Shown here: positions 1 to 8,955 of the stretch, piece after piece
Position numbering within the stretch: the first letter of the stretch is position 1
Layout of the letters: each line of letters begins with the position of its first letter
Assembly: GCF_004307995.1 (NCBI RefSeq)
Contig: NZ_SIRE01000002.1
Span: forward strand, 417,011-481,010
DNA: 64,000 bases
Direction of reading: 5' to 3'
Source of the DNA: Paenibacillus thalictri
Lineage (GTDB): Bacteria > Bacillota > Bacilli > Paenibacillales > NBRC-103111
The notes under the pieces: model-generated
Told to the model about the DNA's origin: nothing
The model's database searches: none
What the model saw: the letters and a program-made list of their open reading frames with translations, nothing else
Translations under genes and position numbers: made by a program

Positions 1-2
1 CC

Positions 3-1682
3 TCCTTCCTGCTGGATGAAAACAAACAAATGATCGGTAGCGCGGACCCTGCCGCCGGTAACGCCTCCCTGCAAAATGCGCTGTGGAAAGAAATGCAGCT
101 GCACAACCAACCTGACGGCTCGTTCGACTGGACCTGGGACGGCCGCACCTATTCCATTTCCTACGGTACAATCCACCGGTTGGGACAACCTTGGACCTTT
201 GTTTCGGCAACCACGTTATCCAACCTGACGGCTCCCGTGCTGCTGATTTCCCGGCTGATGATCGGCATATCCGCCTTTAGTCTGCTGCTGGCGCTGCTGC
301 TTTCCTGGTTCGCCTCCAACAAGCTGTACCGCCCGATCCAGCGAATGGTGCAGCTTGCGGGCGCAAATACGCCGGATTCTATCGGGTCTGGCGATGAGCT
401 GGAACTAGTAGAACGCCGTTGGCGGCATATTACCCGCGAAAGCGAAGAGCTGCAACATCGTCTGGACCGCGCCAAACCGATGCTCAAAGAAGGTTTCCTG
501 CTGCAGTTCGTGCAAGGCCATCTGCAGTCATTGTCCGAGGAGGAAACGTTCGAGCAGATGAAATCGTTCGGCTGGCGCCCTGAAGGCTGCGGTTACCAGT
601 TGCTGCTTATTCAGCTTCGCGGCTTGTCCCCGCTGCTGCAGGACCGCTTTTTGCCTGGAGACGAACCACTGATTACCTTTGCAGCGGCCAACATTGCCGA
701 AGAAGTCGTTGGCCAAAAATACGAGCATTTCGGTGTCATTAATTTTCGCGACCTCTCGGTCGGTGTACTGATTCCGCTCTCACCTGCCGGCGAGCTGCAG
801 CACCATCGCGACACTTATCAGTTGGCTCAAGATATGCTTGGGGCGCTGCACCAAACCTTGAAGCTGCAAATTACGGTCAGCATCGCCAAATTCGCGCCGG
901 CCGCCAGTGAAGTCGCAACCGCTTTCGAACAGGCCAAACAAGCGCTCTCCTACCGCAGAGTTGATCATGACAACGAAATTCTCGCCGCTTGGGAACTTCT
1001 GCCGATCGGCGAAGAGCCGGTCTTTTATCCGTTTGAGCTGGAAAAGACGATCATCCAAACGATTCGTGTCGGCAGAATGGAGGAAGCCATGGCGCTGATC
1101 GAAACGTTTTACGGCGAGCTGCAGCGGCACACGGCCAAGGAAGGTCCCGTTCAGCAAGGCATGCAGCAGCTGCTTGGAGCTATGCTTCACCTGGTGATGC
1201 AGACAGGGTTCCACCCGCACAAGCTGTACGACGGCATGAACGTGTACGAATTGTTTGCCCGGCTTAAGGAACCCGGCGACATCCTCCCATGGTTCCAAAA
1301 CAAAATTGTAGCGCCTTATATTTCGGCCCTGACCGAAGCACAAGATTTTTATATGAAACGGCTGGTCGCGCAAGTCGCCGAAACGATTCATCAGCAATAC
1401 ATGAACGAGATATCGCTCGAATATTGCGCCGATCTGTTTGGTACAAGCACGGTCAAGCTCAGCTCGGCTTTTAAGCAAATCATGGGCGTCAACTTCATTG
1501 ATTATTTGACGCAGGTACGAATGGATAAAGTGAAGCAATTGCTGATTGGCACCGATATGAAAATCAATGACATTTCGCTTGCGGTCGGTTACCAGCCGAC
1601 CTATTTTAACCGGATATTCAAAAAACAAGAGGGCATCACAGCCAGTGAATTCCGCGAGCGTTCGCGAGTACCTGCCCCGTGA
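3..1682 (+). CDS. AraC-family regulator with membrane sensor half (5' truncated by window)
   Basis: The reading frame is open from base 3, upstream of the first ATG at 30, so the N-terminus lies outside the window. What remains has the end of an extracellular sensor region, one membrane segment (about residues 68-96 counted from the ATG at 30), a HAMP-like stretch, a long middle region, and a C-terminal AraC double helix-turn-helix over the last 100 residues, including the motif INDISLAVGYQPTYFNRIFK. Such one-protein sensors are common in Paenibacillus beside sugar ABC operons and activate the neighbouring transporter. The next gene starts 350 bp downstream on the same strand, behind direct repeats that could be its binding sites. 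The family call is secure; the regulated sugar is unknown. Confidence 0.9.
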   Translation, partial: SFLLDENKQMIGSADPAAGNASLQNALWKEMQLHNQPDGSFDWTWDGRTYSISYGTIHRLGQPWTFVSATTLSNLTAPVLLISRLMIGISAFSLLLALLLSWFASNKLYRPIQRMVQLAGANTPDSIGSGDELELVERRWRHITRESEELQHRLDRAKPMLKEGFLLQFVQGHLQSLSEEETFEQMKSFGWRPEGCGYQLLLIQLRGLSPLLQDRFLPGDEPLITFAAANIAEEVVGQKYEHFGVINFRDLSVGVLIPLSPAGELQHHRDTYQLAQDMLGALHQTLKLQITVSIAKFAPAASEVATAFEQAKQALSYRRVDHDNEILAAWELLPIGEEPVFYPFELEKTIIQTIRVGRMEEAMALIETFYGELQRHTAKEGPVQQGMQQLLGAMLHLVMQTGFHPHKLYDGMNVYELFARLKEPGDILPWFQNKIVAPYISALTEAQDFYMKRLVAQVAETIHQQYMNEISLEYCADLFGTSTVKLSSAFKQIMGVNFIDYLTQVRMDKVKQLLIGTDMKINDISLAVGYQPTYFNRIFKKQEGITASEFRERSRVPAP

Positions 1683-1755
1683 TCGGGGTAGGGCGCCATT
1701 TCCCGCTTGAGCGCTTTCTCCAAAGCGCAGCCAGCATTCGAACCAATCCTTAAGA

Positions 1756-1779
1756 AGCCCGCCGCAGCGGGCTTTTTTC
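1756..1779 (+). terminator. Rho-independent terminator after the AraC regulator
   Basis: A 7-bp stem AGCCCGC/GCGGGCT with a CGCA loop is followed by a run of six T (the last stem base included). It separates the regulator from the transporter operon. Confidence 0.85.
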
Positions 1780-1867
1780 GCATTATCCAATTTGATCATA
1801 CCGGAGCTCCCCGTAATGAGCTGCCAAACCTTAAGACCCCGTTTTGCGGGGGGATTTGGGCGTTTCC

Positions 1868-1972
1868 GAAAAAAGTGTTATTCGCTGAAAAAAGTATTAT
1901 TCCCTGTTAGATCAACCGTTTCGGGCATTTAAAAAAGTATTATTGTGTGCTTTTCACCACCCGATCTATAGT
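1868..1972 (+). promoter_or_regulatory. Promoter and three direct repeats before the Lpl-type operon
   Basis: Three near-identical copies of AAAAAAGTRTTATT start at 1869, 1888 and 1931, 19 and 43 bp apart. The last lies directly against a promoter-like pair TTGTGT (1943-1948) and TATAGT (1967-1972) with an 18-bp spacer. Same-face direct repeats next to a weak -35 are the usual arrangement for AraC-type activators, and such a regulator is encoded just upstream. The repeats are seen; the link to that protein is inference. Apart from these and the terminator, the 349-bp gap 1683-2031 holds only a weak GC stem-loop at 1837-1851. Confidence 0.55.
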
Positions 1973-2031
1973 GAGAACGCGGGAGAACTTACGAATCGAA
2001 ATCCACTACAAAACAAAGGAGTGAACATGAT

Positions 2032-2988
2032 ATGAATCTGAACACCGCCCCCGTCTCGTCTCCTGCCGGGCGCGCCGCCGGGATCCGGCTTATCCTGAAA
2101 CGGCTTGGCCGCAACAAAGCGCTGTATGTGTTGGGGCTTCCGGGATTGCTTTATTTTATTGTATTTAAATATGTCCCGATGTGGGGCATTCTGATCTCGT
2201 TCCAAGACTATTCGCCGTTTCAAGGCATGGCAGGAAGCTCATGGGTCGGACTTAAGCATTTCGAAAGGCTGTTCGGTAACCCGGATTTCTGGAAGCTGCT
2301 GCGCAATACGATGGCAATTAACGCGCTGAATCTGCTGTTTTTTTTCCCGCTTCCGATTGTTATTTCGCTGCTATTAAATGAGGTCAGGCGGGCACTGGTC
2401 AAAAAAATCATTCAGTCCGTCATCTATTTGCCCCACTTCTTGTCGTGGGTCATTATCGCCGGGATCAGCTATTTGATGCTTTCTCAAGGTGAAGGCATCG
2501 TCAACAAACTGCTGGTGGCCGCCGGGATGAGCAAAATTGATTTCTTAACCAACCCGGATCTGTTCTGGGGACTGCTCACCGTACAGTCGATCTGGAAGGA
2601 AGCCGGCTGGGGCACGGTCATCTTTTTGGCGGCCATTGCCGGGGTCGATCCGCAGCTGTACGAAGCGGCCAAAATCGACGGGGCCGGAAGGCTTAAGCAA
2701 GCTTGGCATGTGACGTTGCCGGCGATCCGCAGCGTGATCGTCATCCTGCTTATCCTGCGCATCGGCCATATTATGGATGTCGGCTTCGAACAAGTATTTC
2801 TGATGATGAATGGCGCCGTTTCCGAGGTGGCCGACGTCTTCGACACCTACGTGTACCGGCTTGGTATCCGTGAAGGCCAATTCAGCTTCAGCACCGCCGT
2901 CGGCTTGTTTAAATCCGTAGTCGGGTTCACGCTTGTCATTATATCCAACCGTCTTGCCAAAAAATTCGGCGAAGACGGCGTCTACTAA
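2032..2988 (+). CDS. LplB/YtcP-like sugar ABC transporter permease
   Basis: Inner-membrane subunit of a carbohydrate ABC importer, 318 residues, with six predicted membrane segments and the EAA loop (EAAKIDGAG, about residues 211-219) that docks on the ATPase. No ATPase is encoded nearby; such Paenibacillus systems usually share an MsmX-like ATPase encoded elsewhere. An ATG at 2027 runs into a stop after two codons, so the start at 2032 is chosen, with the site AAGGAG about 10 bases upstream. It is the first of four genes on one strand with short gaps, probably one operon. The family (with LplC and an LplA-like lipoprotein) suggests oligosaccharide or aldouronate uptake; the substrate cannot be read from sequence. 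Confidence 0.92.
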   Translation: MNLNTAPVSSPAGRAAGIRLILKRLGRNKALYVLGLPGLLYFIVFKYVPMWGILISFQDYSPFQGMAGSSWVGLKHFERLFGNPDFWKLLRNTMAINALNLLFFFPLPIVISLLLNEVRRALVKKIIQSVIYLPHFLSWVIIAGISYLMLSQGEGIVNKLLVAAGMSKIDFLTNPDLFWGLLTVQSIWKEAGWGTVIFLAAIAGVDPQLYEAAKIDGAGRLKQAWHVTLPAIRSVIVILLILRIGHIMDVGFEQVFLMMNGAVSEVADVFDTYVYRLGIREGQFSFSTAVGLFKSVVGFTLVIISNRLAKKFGEDGVY

Positions 2989-3009
2989 CCGATACGGAGG
3001 TGGTGCTGC

Positions 3010-3888
3010 ATGACATCAGCAATAAATGACCGCTTGGCAGGCGGTTTGATTTATACCGTGCTTGTGTGCTTCAGTCTGGCCGCGTTGTTCCCTATTTATT
3101 ACGTATTTGTCGTCTCTTTCACCGATCCGTCGGAATACATTCAAGGCGGCATCATCTTATGGCCCAAAATCTGGACGCTTGCCTCTTACAAATATTTGAT
3201 GTCGACGCAGTCCTTCATTCGTTCCATCGGCGTCAGCTGTTTTCTCGCCGTCGTCGGCACCGTGCTCAGCTTGCTTGTCACATCGGCTTTCGCTTACATG
3301 CTTTCCAGGCGGCAGTTGTATGGCCGCCGGTTGATCATGTTGAGCGTGCTGTTGACCACGTTGTTTCAACCCGGCATCATCCCGCCTTATTTGGTAGTTA
3401 AAGAACTGGGACTGATTAACAACATCTGGTCGCTCATATTGCCCGTACTGACAAGCGGTTGGTATGTGCTGCTGATGAAAGGTTTTTTTGACAGTATTCC
3501 GGTCAGCCTGGAAGAAGCGGCGACCATCGACGGCTGCGGCGACCTCGGCATCTGGTTTCGCGTCATATTGCCGCTGTCTATGCCGGCTATGGCCGCTTTT
3601 GGGTTATTTTACGCAGTCGCTTATTGGAATACGTTTTTTAACGCCGTCCTCTTCATCAACGACCATACAAAATGGCCGCTCCAGGTGCTGCTACAGAACA
3701 TGCTGATCGACTCTTCGACTGCAGCGGGCGGCGATGCGGCGGCGGAAATGACGGCCGAACAGCGCATCCCTCCGGAAACGCTCAAAATGGCGGCTGTGGT
3801 GATCGCGACGGTTCCTATCCTTTTGGTTTATCCGTTTCTGCAAAAGCATTTTGCCAAAGGAGCTATGGTCGGCTCCGTGAAGGAATGA
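3010..3888 (+). CDS. LplC/YtcP-like sugar ABC transporter permease
   Basis: Second membrane subunit of the same importer, 292 residues, MalG-type in length and order. The EAA loop reads EEAATIDGCG at about residues 168-177. It starts 21 bp after the first permease, behind the site CGGAGGTGG. Residues 240-252, between the last two membrane segments, carry an Ala/Glu-rich stretch (SSTAAGGDAAAEMTAEQ), which is typical of the Lpl branch of Firmicutes permeases. Confidence 0.92.
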   Translation: MTSAINDRLAGGLIYTVLVCFSLAALFPIYYVFVVSFTDPSEYIQGGIILWPKIWTLASYKYLMSTQSFIRSIGVSCFLAVVGTVLSLLVTSAFAYMLSRRQLYGRRLIMLSVLLTTLFQPGIIPPYLVVKELGLINNIWSLILPVLTSGWYVLLMKGFFDSIPVSLEEAATIDGCGDLGIWFRVILPLSMPAMAAFGLFYAVAYWNTFFNAVLFINDHTKWPLQVLLQNMLIDSSTAAGGDAAAEMTAEQRIPPETLKMAAVVIATVPILLVYPFLQKHFAKGAMVGSVKE

Positions 3889-3927
3889 CCGCATATATGC
3901 GTTATACTAATATCCAAGGGAGGTCTT

Positions 3928-5484
3928 ATGAAAATGATTCGAATCCAAACAACCGCAATCTCCGTGCTTGTCACCACCGCATTGATGCTGTCCGCCTGCG
4001 GCGGCGGGAGCGGGATCGGCAGCGCCGGCAATGTCACACCAACTGAACCAAGCGCCAAAAACCAGTCTGCTCCGGCAGCAAGCGCGCCGACCGAAATTAG
4101 TATCATGACGACTTTTTATTCGCCGGAACCGCCGGACGAAAACAACAGCATTATTAAGGAAATTGAGAAACGAACGAATACCAAATTGAAAGTATCCTGG
4201 CTTTCACCGAACAATTACAACGAGAAAATGAACGTGACGCTCGCTTCCGGTGATATGCCGGACCTGATGCTGATCAGCGACCCGTTTGCGCCGGTCATTC
4301 GCCGGGCGGCGGCTCAAGGAGCTTTCTGGGATGTCACCTCTATGTACAAAAATTTTCCGAAGCTGAATGATTTTCCGAAAGAAGCCTGGGAATTTACGAA
4401 GATGGAAGACGGCAAAAACTACGGTATTCCCCGTGTCCGTCCTGTTGACGGCGGCGGTTTCCCTTATATTCGCAAAGACTGGCTCGACAAGCTGGGCCTC
4501 CCGGTTCCGCAAACGATGGATGAGATGTACACGGCGTGGAAGGCATTTACGAACAACGATCCCGATGGCAACGGTAAAGCTGATACATTCGGTTTTGCGG
4601 CAAATGTGGAAACAAACGGCATGGGCGCGCTCGGCTGGGTTGAATCGGTGTTTAACCAGACCAACGGGGACTGGAAAGTCGTAGACGGCAAGCTGACGAA
4701 TATCAACGTGCTGCAGGGAACAAGGGATGCGCTTGTTTATTTAAACAACGCTTATAAAGATAAGCTGATACCTGAAGATTTTGCGATTCTGAAGCCCAGC
4801 CAATCGAGGGACATGGTCAAAGCGGGCAAAGCAGGCATGTATACCGATACGCCGGAAGGGGCTTGGGAGCCGACCGCCGAGCTGAGAAAAACCGATCCGA
4901 AAGCCGATATGCTGCCGCTGACCGCTATCAATGGATTTACATACAAGGACTCCGGATTTTTCGGCATGTACGCTGTTAATAAAAAAGTTCCCGAAGCCAA
5001 ATTAAAGACGATCCTTGCCTTCCTCGATTACGGCGCTTCGGATGAAGCATGGGACTTGGTCAGCTACGGTTTGAAAGACGTCCATTATACGGAGAAAGAC
5101 GGCAATAAGGTGTTTACGGAAAAGGGAACCAAAGAATTGGTGACGCAAGGCGCTTTTAAACAACTGTTTTATAAAAACGACAAATACCAACGCGCAATCC
5201 GTAACGGAATGGCCGACGATTATCTGGAGCGCAACAAAAAAATTATCGACGAACGCTCCAAAATCAGCAAACCGAACATTTCCGTCGGGTTGTATTCGGA
5301 AACGGCCTTGACCGCCGGATCCGAGCTGAGCAAAAAAATACAAGATATTAAAACAAAGGTTATTTTCAATAAAGAGCCGATCGGCGCATGGGATGAATTC
5401 GTTAAGAAGCTGCAAACCGACGCCGATTTTCAGAAAATGTCCAAGGAAATGAACGATTCGTACCAAAAAAGGTCGGCTAAGTAA
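3928..5484 (+). CDS. LplA-like extracellular solute-binding lipoprotein
   Basis: Substrate receptor of the importer, 518 residues. The N-terminus is a lipoprotein signal with lipobox LSAC (Cys24), followed by a Gly/Ser/Ala linker and the solute-binding fold from about residue 50. Length near 500 and the late C-terminal helices match the LplA group (family 1 solute-binding proteins), longer than maltose-type receptors. The site GGGAGG lies 6 bases before the ATG. It lies 40 bp behind the second permease and 55 bp before the next gene, so one transcript is likely. The ligand is probably an oligosaccharide; this is inference from the family. Confidence 0.92.
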   Translation: MKMIRIQTTAISVLVTTALMLSACGGGSGIGSAGNVTPTEPSAKNQSAPAASAPTEISIMTTFYSPEPPDENNSIIKEIEKRTNTKLKVSWLSPNNYNEKMNVTLASGDMPDLMLISDPFAPVIRRAAAQGAFWDVTSMYKNFPKLNDFPKEAWEFTKMEDGKNYGIPRVRPVDGGGFPYIRKDWLDKLGLPVPQTMDEMYTAWKAFTNNDPDGNGKADTFGFAANVETNGMGALGWVESVFNQTNGDWKVVDGKLTNINVLQGTRDALVYLNNAYKDKLIPEDFAILKPSQSRDMVKAGKAGMYTDTPEGAWEPTAELRKTDPKADMLPLTAINGFTYKDSGFFGMYAVNKKVPEAKLKTILAFLDYGASDEAWDLVSYGLKDVHYTEKDGNKVFTEKGTKELVTQGAFKQLFYKNDKYQRAIRNGMADDYLERNKKIIDERSKISKPNISVGLYSETALTAGSELSKKIQDIKTKVIFNKEPIGAWDEFVKKLQTDADFQKMSKEMNDSYQKRSAK

Positions 5485-5538
5485 GAAGAACACGAAGGTG
5501 AGATCATCCAAACAAGCCGAAGAGGAGCCGGATATGTC

Positions 5539-7347
5539 ATGATCAATGTACTCGAATATATTCGGAGCCGGCGTAAGCCTGCCGGCTTCACCCCCACCGG
5601 GGAAACGAAGCTGCTGTATTTGGACATGATGGAAAAAGCGTTCGGAGCTTACGATCCGGTGCAGCTTGAAGCAAGATTGCCTTGCACGGAGCACGGCAGG
5701 CTTGATGACTTGCAAGCCTATTCGCGGATCACAAGCATTCTTGGCGTCTTGATCGCAAACGGCCGGTACAAGGAACTTCAGCCGTTATGGGAGCGTATGA
5801 TGGACGCCTGCTGCCGGCAATTTCCGCAAACTTCGGGCGATCAGATGGTCGACTTTTCCGTGAAGGAGGTTATGCTTGCCTATGAGGCGATGAAGGAGCA
5901 TGTACCGGAGGAGCGCAGCCGCAGCTGGTTGGACGAGCTGAAGAAGATCGATCCCGAGCGGAATTATTATTACGTCATTCGCGCGCCGGAGGACGAGCGC
6001 CGGATGCACAATATCAATATATACAACATGGCCGGGGAATGGCTGCGGGAGCGGGCCGGACTTACCGAAACAACCGGTTATTTCTCCCGCCACTGGCCGG
6101 TTCAGCTTCGTCTTTTTGACGCAAACGGCATGTACATGGACCCGAATTGTCCAATATTGTACGACTTGGCCACCCGCTGCCAGATCCAGCTGCTGCTTGG
6201 ATTCGGCTATCGCGGCGAGTTTTATCCCGCGTTGGACAGGCTACTGCAGCAAGGCGGGTTATGCACGCTGCTGCTGCAATCGGCGGCATTCGAGCTGCCG
6301 TACGGCGGACGCAGCAATCAGTATTTGTTTAACGAGGCGCTGATCGCCGCCAACTGTGAATATGAAGCGGTGCGGTATGCACGGCTCGGCGATCATGCCA
6401 CGGCCGGAGCTTTCAAGCGCAGCGCCCGGCTGGCAGCTCGCTCGGTTCGCCGCTGGCTGGAGCTGGATCCGCCCCGGCATATTAAGAACGGCTTTCCCCC
6501 CGGCTCCAAATTCGGGACGGAATTCTACGGTTATTACGATAAATATATGGCTACCCTCGGTTCCTTCATCTATATCGCATTTCTTTTCGCCGATGACACC
6601 ATCGAGGAACAGCCGTGTCCAGCGGAAACAGGCGGTTATGTATGGGAAACGTCGCCGGCGTTTCATAAAATCGTAGCCAATGCCGGCGGATATTCCGTGC
6701 AGCTCGATACCAAGGCGGATCCGCATTACGACGCAACCGGATTCGGACGCATCCATAAAGCCGGCGTTCCTACAGAATTGGCATTATCGGGACCGTGTCC
6801 GGGCGATCCGCAGTATGTTCTGCCGGATGGCGTACCTGCGCAAAGCCTTGCCATCGGTCCCGGCTGGATTGCGCAACAGGGGCAAGTGACGTATTTAGCC
6901 GAGTTGTCGGAGGAATTGGAACATAAGCTCAGCAGCATTTCACAGGAAGAAGACCGTGTGGAGTTTAAGGTCCGCTATACGGGAGAAGCATTACACCAAG
7001 GAGCGCTTATCGAACATTATGTGCTCGATAAGAACGGCGTCCGATATATGGCCGAACGTGAAGAGGCAGGTCCGTTGTTCATGAGGGTGCCTTTATTTTC
7101 CTCAAACGGTACGCACACCTCTCTGGTGGATATAACCGATATTCGGGATCATGCCGATTCGAGCTGTGAATTTTCACATCAAGCAACCGTCAAAATACCC
7201 AGGTGGGTATACAAAGTGGAGTTCGACGGTGAACCTTTGTTGGACAGTACAGCAAGGGGCAATCGCAACGGATTGTACACCGTTCTTGAACTGCAAGGCC
7301 GCAGTTCGCTTCGGATCCAATTGAGCCTAGGCGAGGACACTGAGTAA
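5539..7347 (+). CDS. Uncharacterised 602-residue protein, possible polysaccharide lyase or hydrolase
   Basis: I do not recognise the family with confidence. The protein has no signal peptide and is probably cytosolic. Residues 1-360 look alpha-helical, with aromatic and His-rich motifs (MHNINIYNMAGEWLRE; PYGGRSNQYLFNEAL; FYGYYDKYMATLGSF) of the kind found in alpha/alpha-barrel sugar enzymes. Residues 370-602 look like a beta-sandwich, the order found in several heparinase-type lyases. It is last in the transporter operon, which supports cleavage of the imported oligosaccharide. An ATG at 5534 stops after two codons; the ATG at 5539 has GAGGAG 13 bases upstream. A catalytic residue cannot be named. 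Confidence 0.6.
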   Translation: MINVLEYIRSRRKPAGFTPTGETKLLYLDMMEKAFGAYDPVQLEARLPCTEHGRLDDLQAYSRITSILGVLIANGRYKELQPLWERMMDACCRQFPQTSGDQMVDFSVKEVMLAYEAMKEHVPEERSRSWLDELKKIDPERNYYYVIRAPEDERRMHNINIYNMAGEWLRERAGLTETTGYFSRHWPVQLRLFDANGMYMDPNCPILYDLATRCQIQLLLGFGYRGEFYPALDRLLQQGGLCTLLLQSAAFELPYGGRSNQYLFNEALIAANCEYEAVRYARLGDHATAGAFKRSARLAARSVRRWLELDPPRHIKNGFPPGSKFGTEFYGYYDKYMATLGSFIYIAFLFADDTIEEQPCPAETGGYVWETSPAFHKIVANAGGYSVQLDTKADPHYDATGFGRIHKAGVPTELALSGPCPGDPQYVLPDGVPAQSLAIGPGWIAQQGQVTYLAELSEELEHKLSSISQEEDRVEFKVRYTGEALHQGALIEHYVLDKNGVRYMAEREEAGPLFMRVPLFSSNGTHTSLVDITDIRDHADSSCEFSHQATVKIPRWVYKVEFDGEPLLDSTARGNRNGLYTVLELQGRSSLRIQLSLGEDTE

Positions 7348-7386
7348 CCGAAGCGTAAAGCGCTGCGAGACGGCATGTGCCAAGAA

Positions 7387-7437
7387 AAAAACTGCACCTC
7401 CAATTGCTGGATTATATCCACAATGGAGGTGCAGTTT
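7387..7437. terminator. Bidirectional terminator between the Lpl-type operon and ilvA
   Basis: Arms AAAACTGCACCTCCA (7387-7401) and TGGAGGTGCAGTTT (7424-7437) form a 14-bp stem. The upstream A-run gives seven U on the minus strand, so it is strongest for ilvA; the plus strand ends in TTT. Confidence 0.9.
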
Positions 7438-7472
7438 CATGCTGCCGCCTGCGCGATTCAGCCTTCTTTAGC

Positions 7473-8726
7473 TTAGATCAACAGATTAAACAAATGCGGG
7501 TCCTTGTTAATTTCCACATAACGGATGCCTTTGTGGATCATCCGCTCGATCAACGGGCCGTAATCTTCCTTGTTTTTCAGCTCAACGCCGACAAGCGCGG
7601 GTCCGTTCTCCTTGCTTGTTTTCTTCGTATATTCAAAGCGGGTAATATCGTCGTTTGGCCCCAGCACCTCGTCCAAAAATTCGCGAAGCGCGCCCGCACG
7701 CTGCGGAAACTCTACCGTAAAGTAATGTTTGAGCCCTTCGTAAATGAGCGAGCGCTCCTTGATTTCCTGCATCCGATCGATATCGTTGTTGCCGCCGCTG
7801 ATAATGCAGACGACGTTTTTGCCGGCAATTTGCTCCCTGTAGAAGTCCAGCGCCGCAATCGGCAGCGCGCCGGAAGGCTCGGCCACAATGGCGTTTTCGT
7901 TATACAGCTCAAGGATCGTCGTGCATATCTTGCCTTCCGGAACAAGCAGGATATCGTCGACAACCTCGCGGCAAATCTCAAAAGTCAGCTCCCCGGCGCG
8001 TTTGACGGCCGTTCCGTCGGCAAACTTGTCGATTTCGTCGAGCGTAACGACCTGCTCCAGCTCAAACGCCTTTGTCATCGAAGGCGCGCCCGTTGACTCT
8101 ACGCCGATGATTTGCGTCGCCGGACTGATACTTTTCACATAAGTGCCGACGCCTGCGGCCAGACCGCCTCCGCCGATGCCCATAAATACGAAATCGGCTT
8201 GCTCCGGCAGCGCATTGAGCAGCTCCATGCCCACTGTTCCTTGCCCGGCGATGATTTTCGGATCGTCAAACGGATGAATGAACTGCATGCCTTGCTGTTC
8301 GCTGATTCTGATCGCTTCCTTCAGCGAATCGTCAAACGTATCGCCGCTTAAAATAACCTCAACAAACGAGCCGCCAAACAACTTCACCTGAGAAATTTTT
8401 TGTCTTGGCGTGGTCGTCGGCATAAAGATTTTCCCTTGAATGCCCAATGTTTTGCAGGAATAAGCGACGCCTTGGGCGTGATTGCCTGCACTTGCGCAGA
8501 CGACGCCCCGCTCTAGCAATTCTTCCGGAAGACTACGGATCAGATTGTACGCACCGCGGATTTTAAAGGAGCGGACGACCTGAAGGTCTTCCCGTTTCAA
8601 ATAAACGTTGCAGCCGTAACGATCGGATAATATAAAGTTTTTTTGCAGCGGAGTATAGTTCACGACATCTTTCAGCAGGTGACTGGCCAAAACGATATCG
8701 TCTAATTTGACTTTTGCCGGGCTCAT
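7473..8726 (-). CDS. ilvA: Threonine ammonia-lyase (biosynthetic threonine deaminase)
   Basis: Converts L-threonine to 2-oxobutanoate and ammonia, the entry step of isoleucine synthesis. The 417 residues contain a PLP fold-type II domain with the Schiff-base lysine in RSFKIRGAYN (Lys56), the phosphate-binding loop GIGGGG, and a single C-terminal ACT-like regulatory domain (about residues 335-417, YFTVEFPQRAGALREFLD). One regulatory domain and this length match the Bacillus type rather than the longer enteric enzyme. The start has GGAGGT 7 bases upstream. The gene stands alone and converges on the transporter operon. A perfect palindrome overlaps its likely promoter, so it is probably under repressor control. 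Confidence 0.95.
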   Translation of the reverse strand: MSPAKVKLDDIVLASHLLKDVVNYTPLQKNFILSDRYGCNVYLKREDLQVVRSFKIRGAYNLIRSLPEELLERGVVCASAGNHAQGVAYSCKTLGIQGKIFMPTTTPRQKISQVKLFGGSFVEVILSGDTFDDSLKEAIRISEQQGMQFIHPFDDPKIIAGQGTVGMELLNALPEQADFVFMGIGGGGLAAGVGTYVKSISPATQIIGVESTGAPSMTKAFELEQVVTLDEIDKFADGTAVKRAGELTFEICREVVDDILLVPEGKICTTILELYNENAIVAEPSGALPIAALDFYREQIAGKNVVCIISGGNNDIDRMQEIKERSLIYEGLKHYFTVEFPQRAGALREFLDEVLGPNDDITRFEYTKKTSKENGPALVGVELKNKEDYGPLIERMIHKGIRYVEINKDPHLFNLLI

Positions 8727-8751
8727 AAGTGACCTCCATCATGTCCGAAAA

Positions 8752-8796
8752 TGTGTATAATAGATCTATTATACACAGCCGCCCGCGAACATCAAC
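8752..8796 (-). promoter_or_regulatory. ilvA promoter overlapped by a 26-bp perfect palindrome
   Basis: Bases 8752-8777 are a perfect 26-bp palindrome with half-site TGTGTATAATAGA. On the minus strand it contains TATAAT (8773-8768), with TTGATG (8795-8790) 16 bp upstream, a good sigma-A pair 25-50 bp before ilvA. A dyad over the -10 suggests a dimeric repressor. The half-site does not match CodY or TnrA boxes as I know them. Confidence 0.6.
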
Positions 8797-8955
8797 CTTT
8801 TTTTGCTGCATAAGCGGGATACGGCTTGCACGGCGGTCCATACGAGGAGCGAAGCAGATAACTGCTACTAGCCGCGCAATTTCCCCACACGAGGTACGGG
8901 AGTGGCTCCAACCTCTACGCTCGCTTTCGATCTTCGGCAATCCCAGCCTTTATTG

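Noticed and set aside
780..1799. Long minus-strand open frame (339 codons) opposite the AraC regulator
   Set aside because: It is antisense to a well-supported gene, has no family motifs and no ribosome site; a by-product of codon use.
7377..8096. Plus-strand open frame over ilvA
   Set aside because: Begins inside the terminator and is antisense to a clear ilvA gene.
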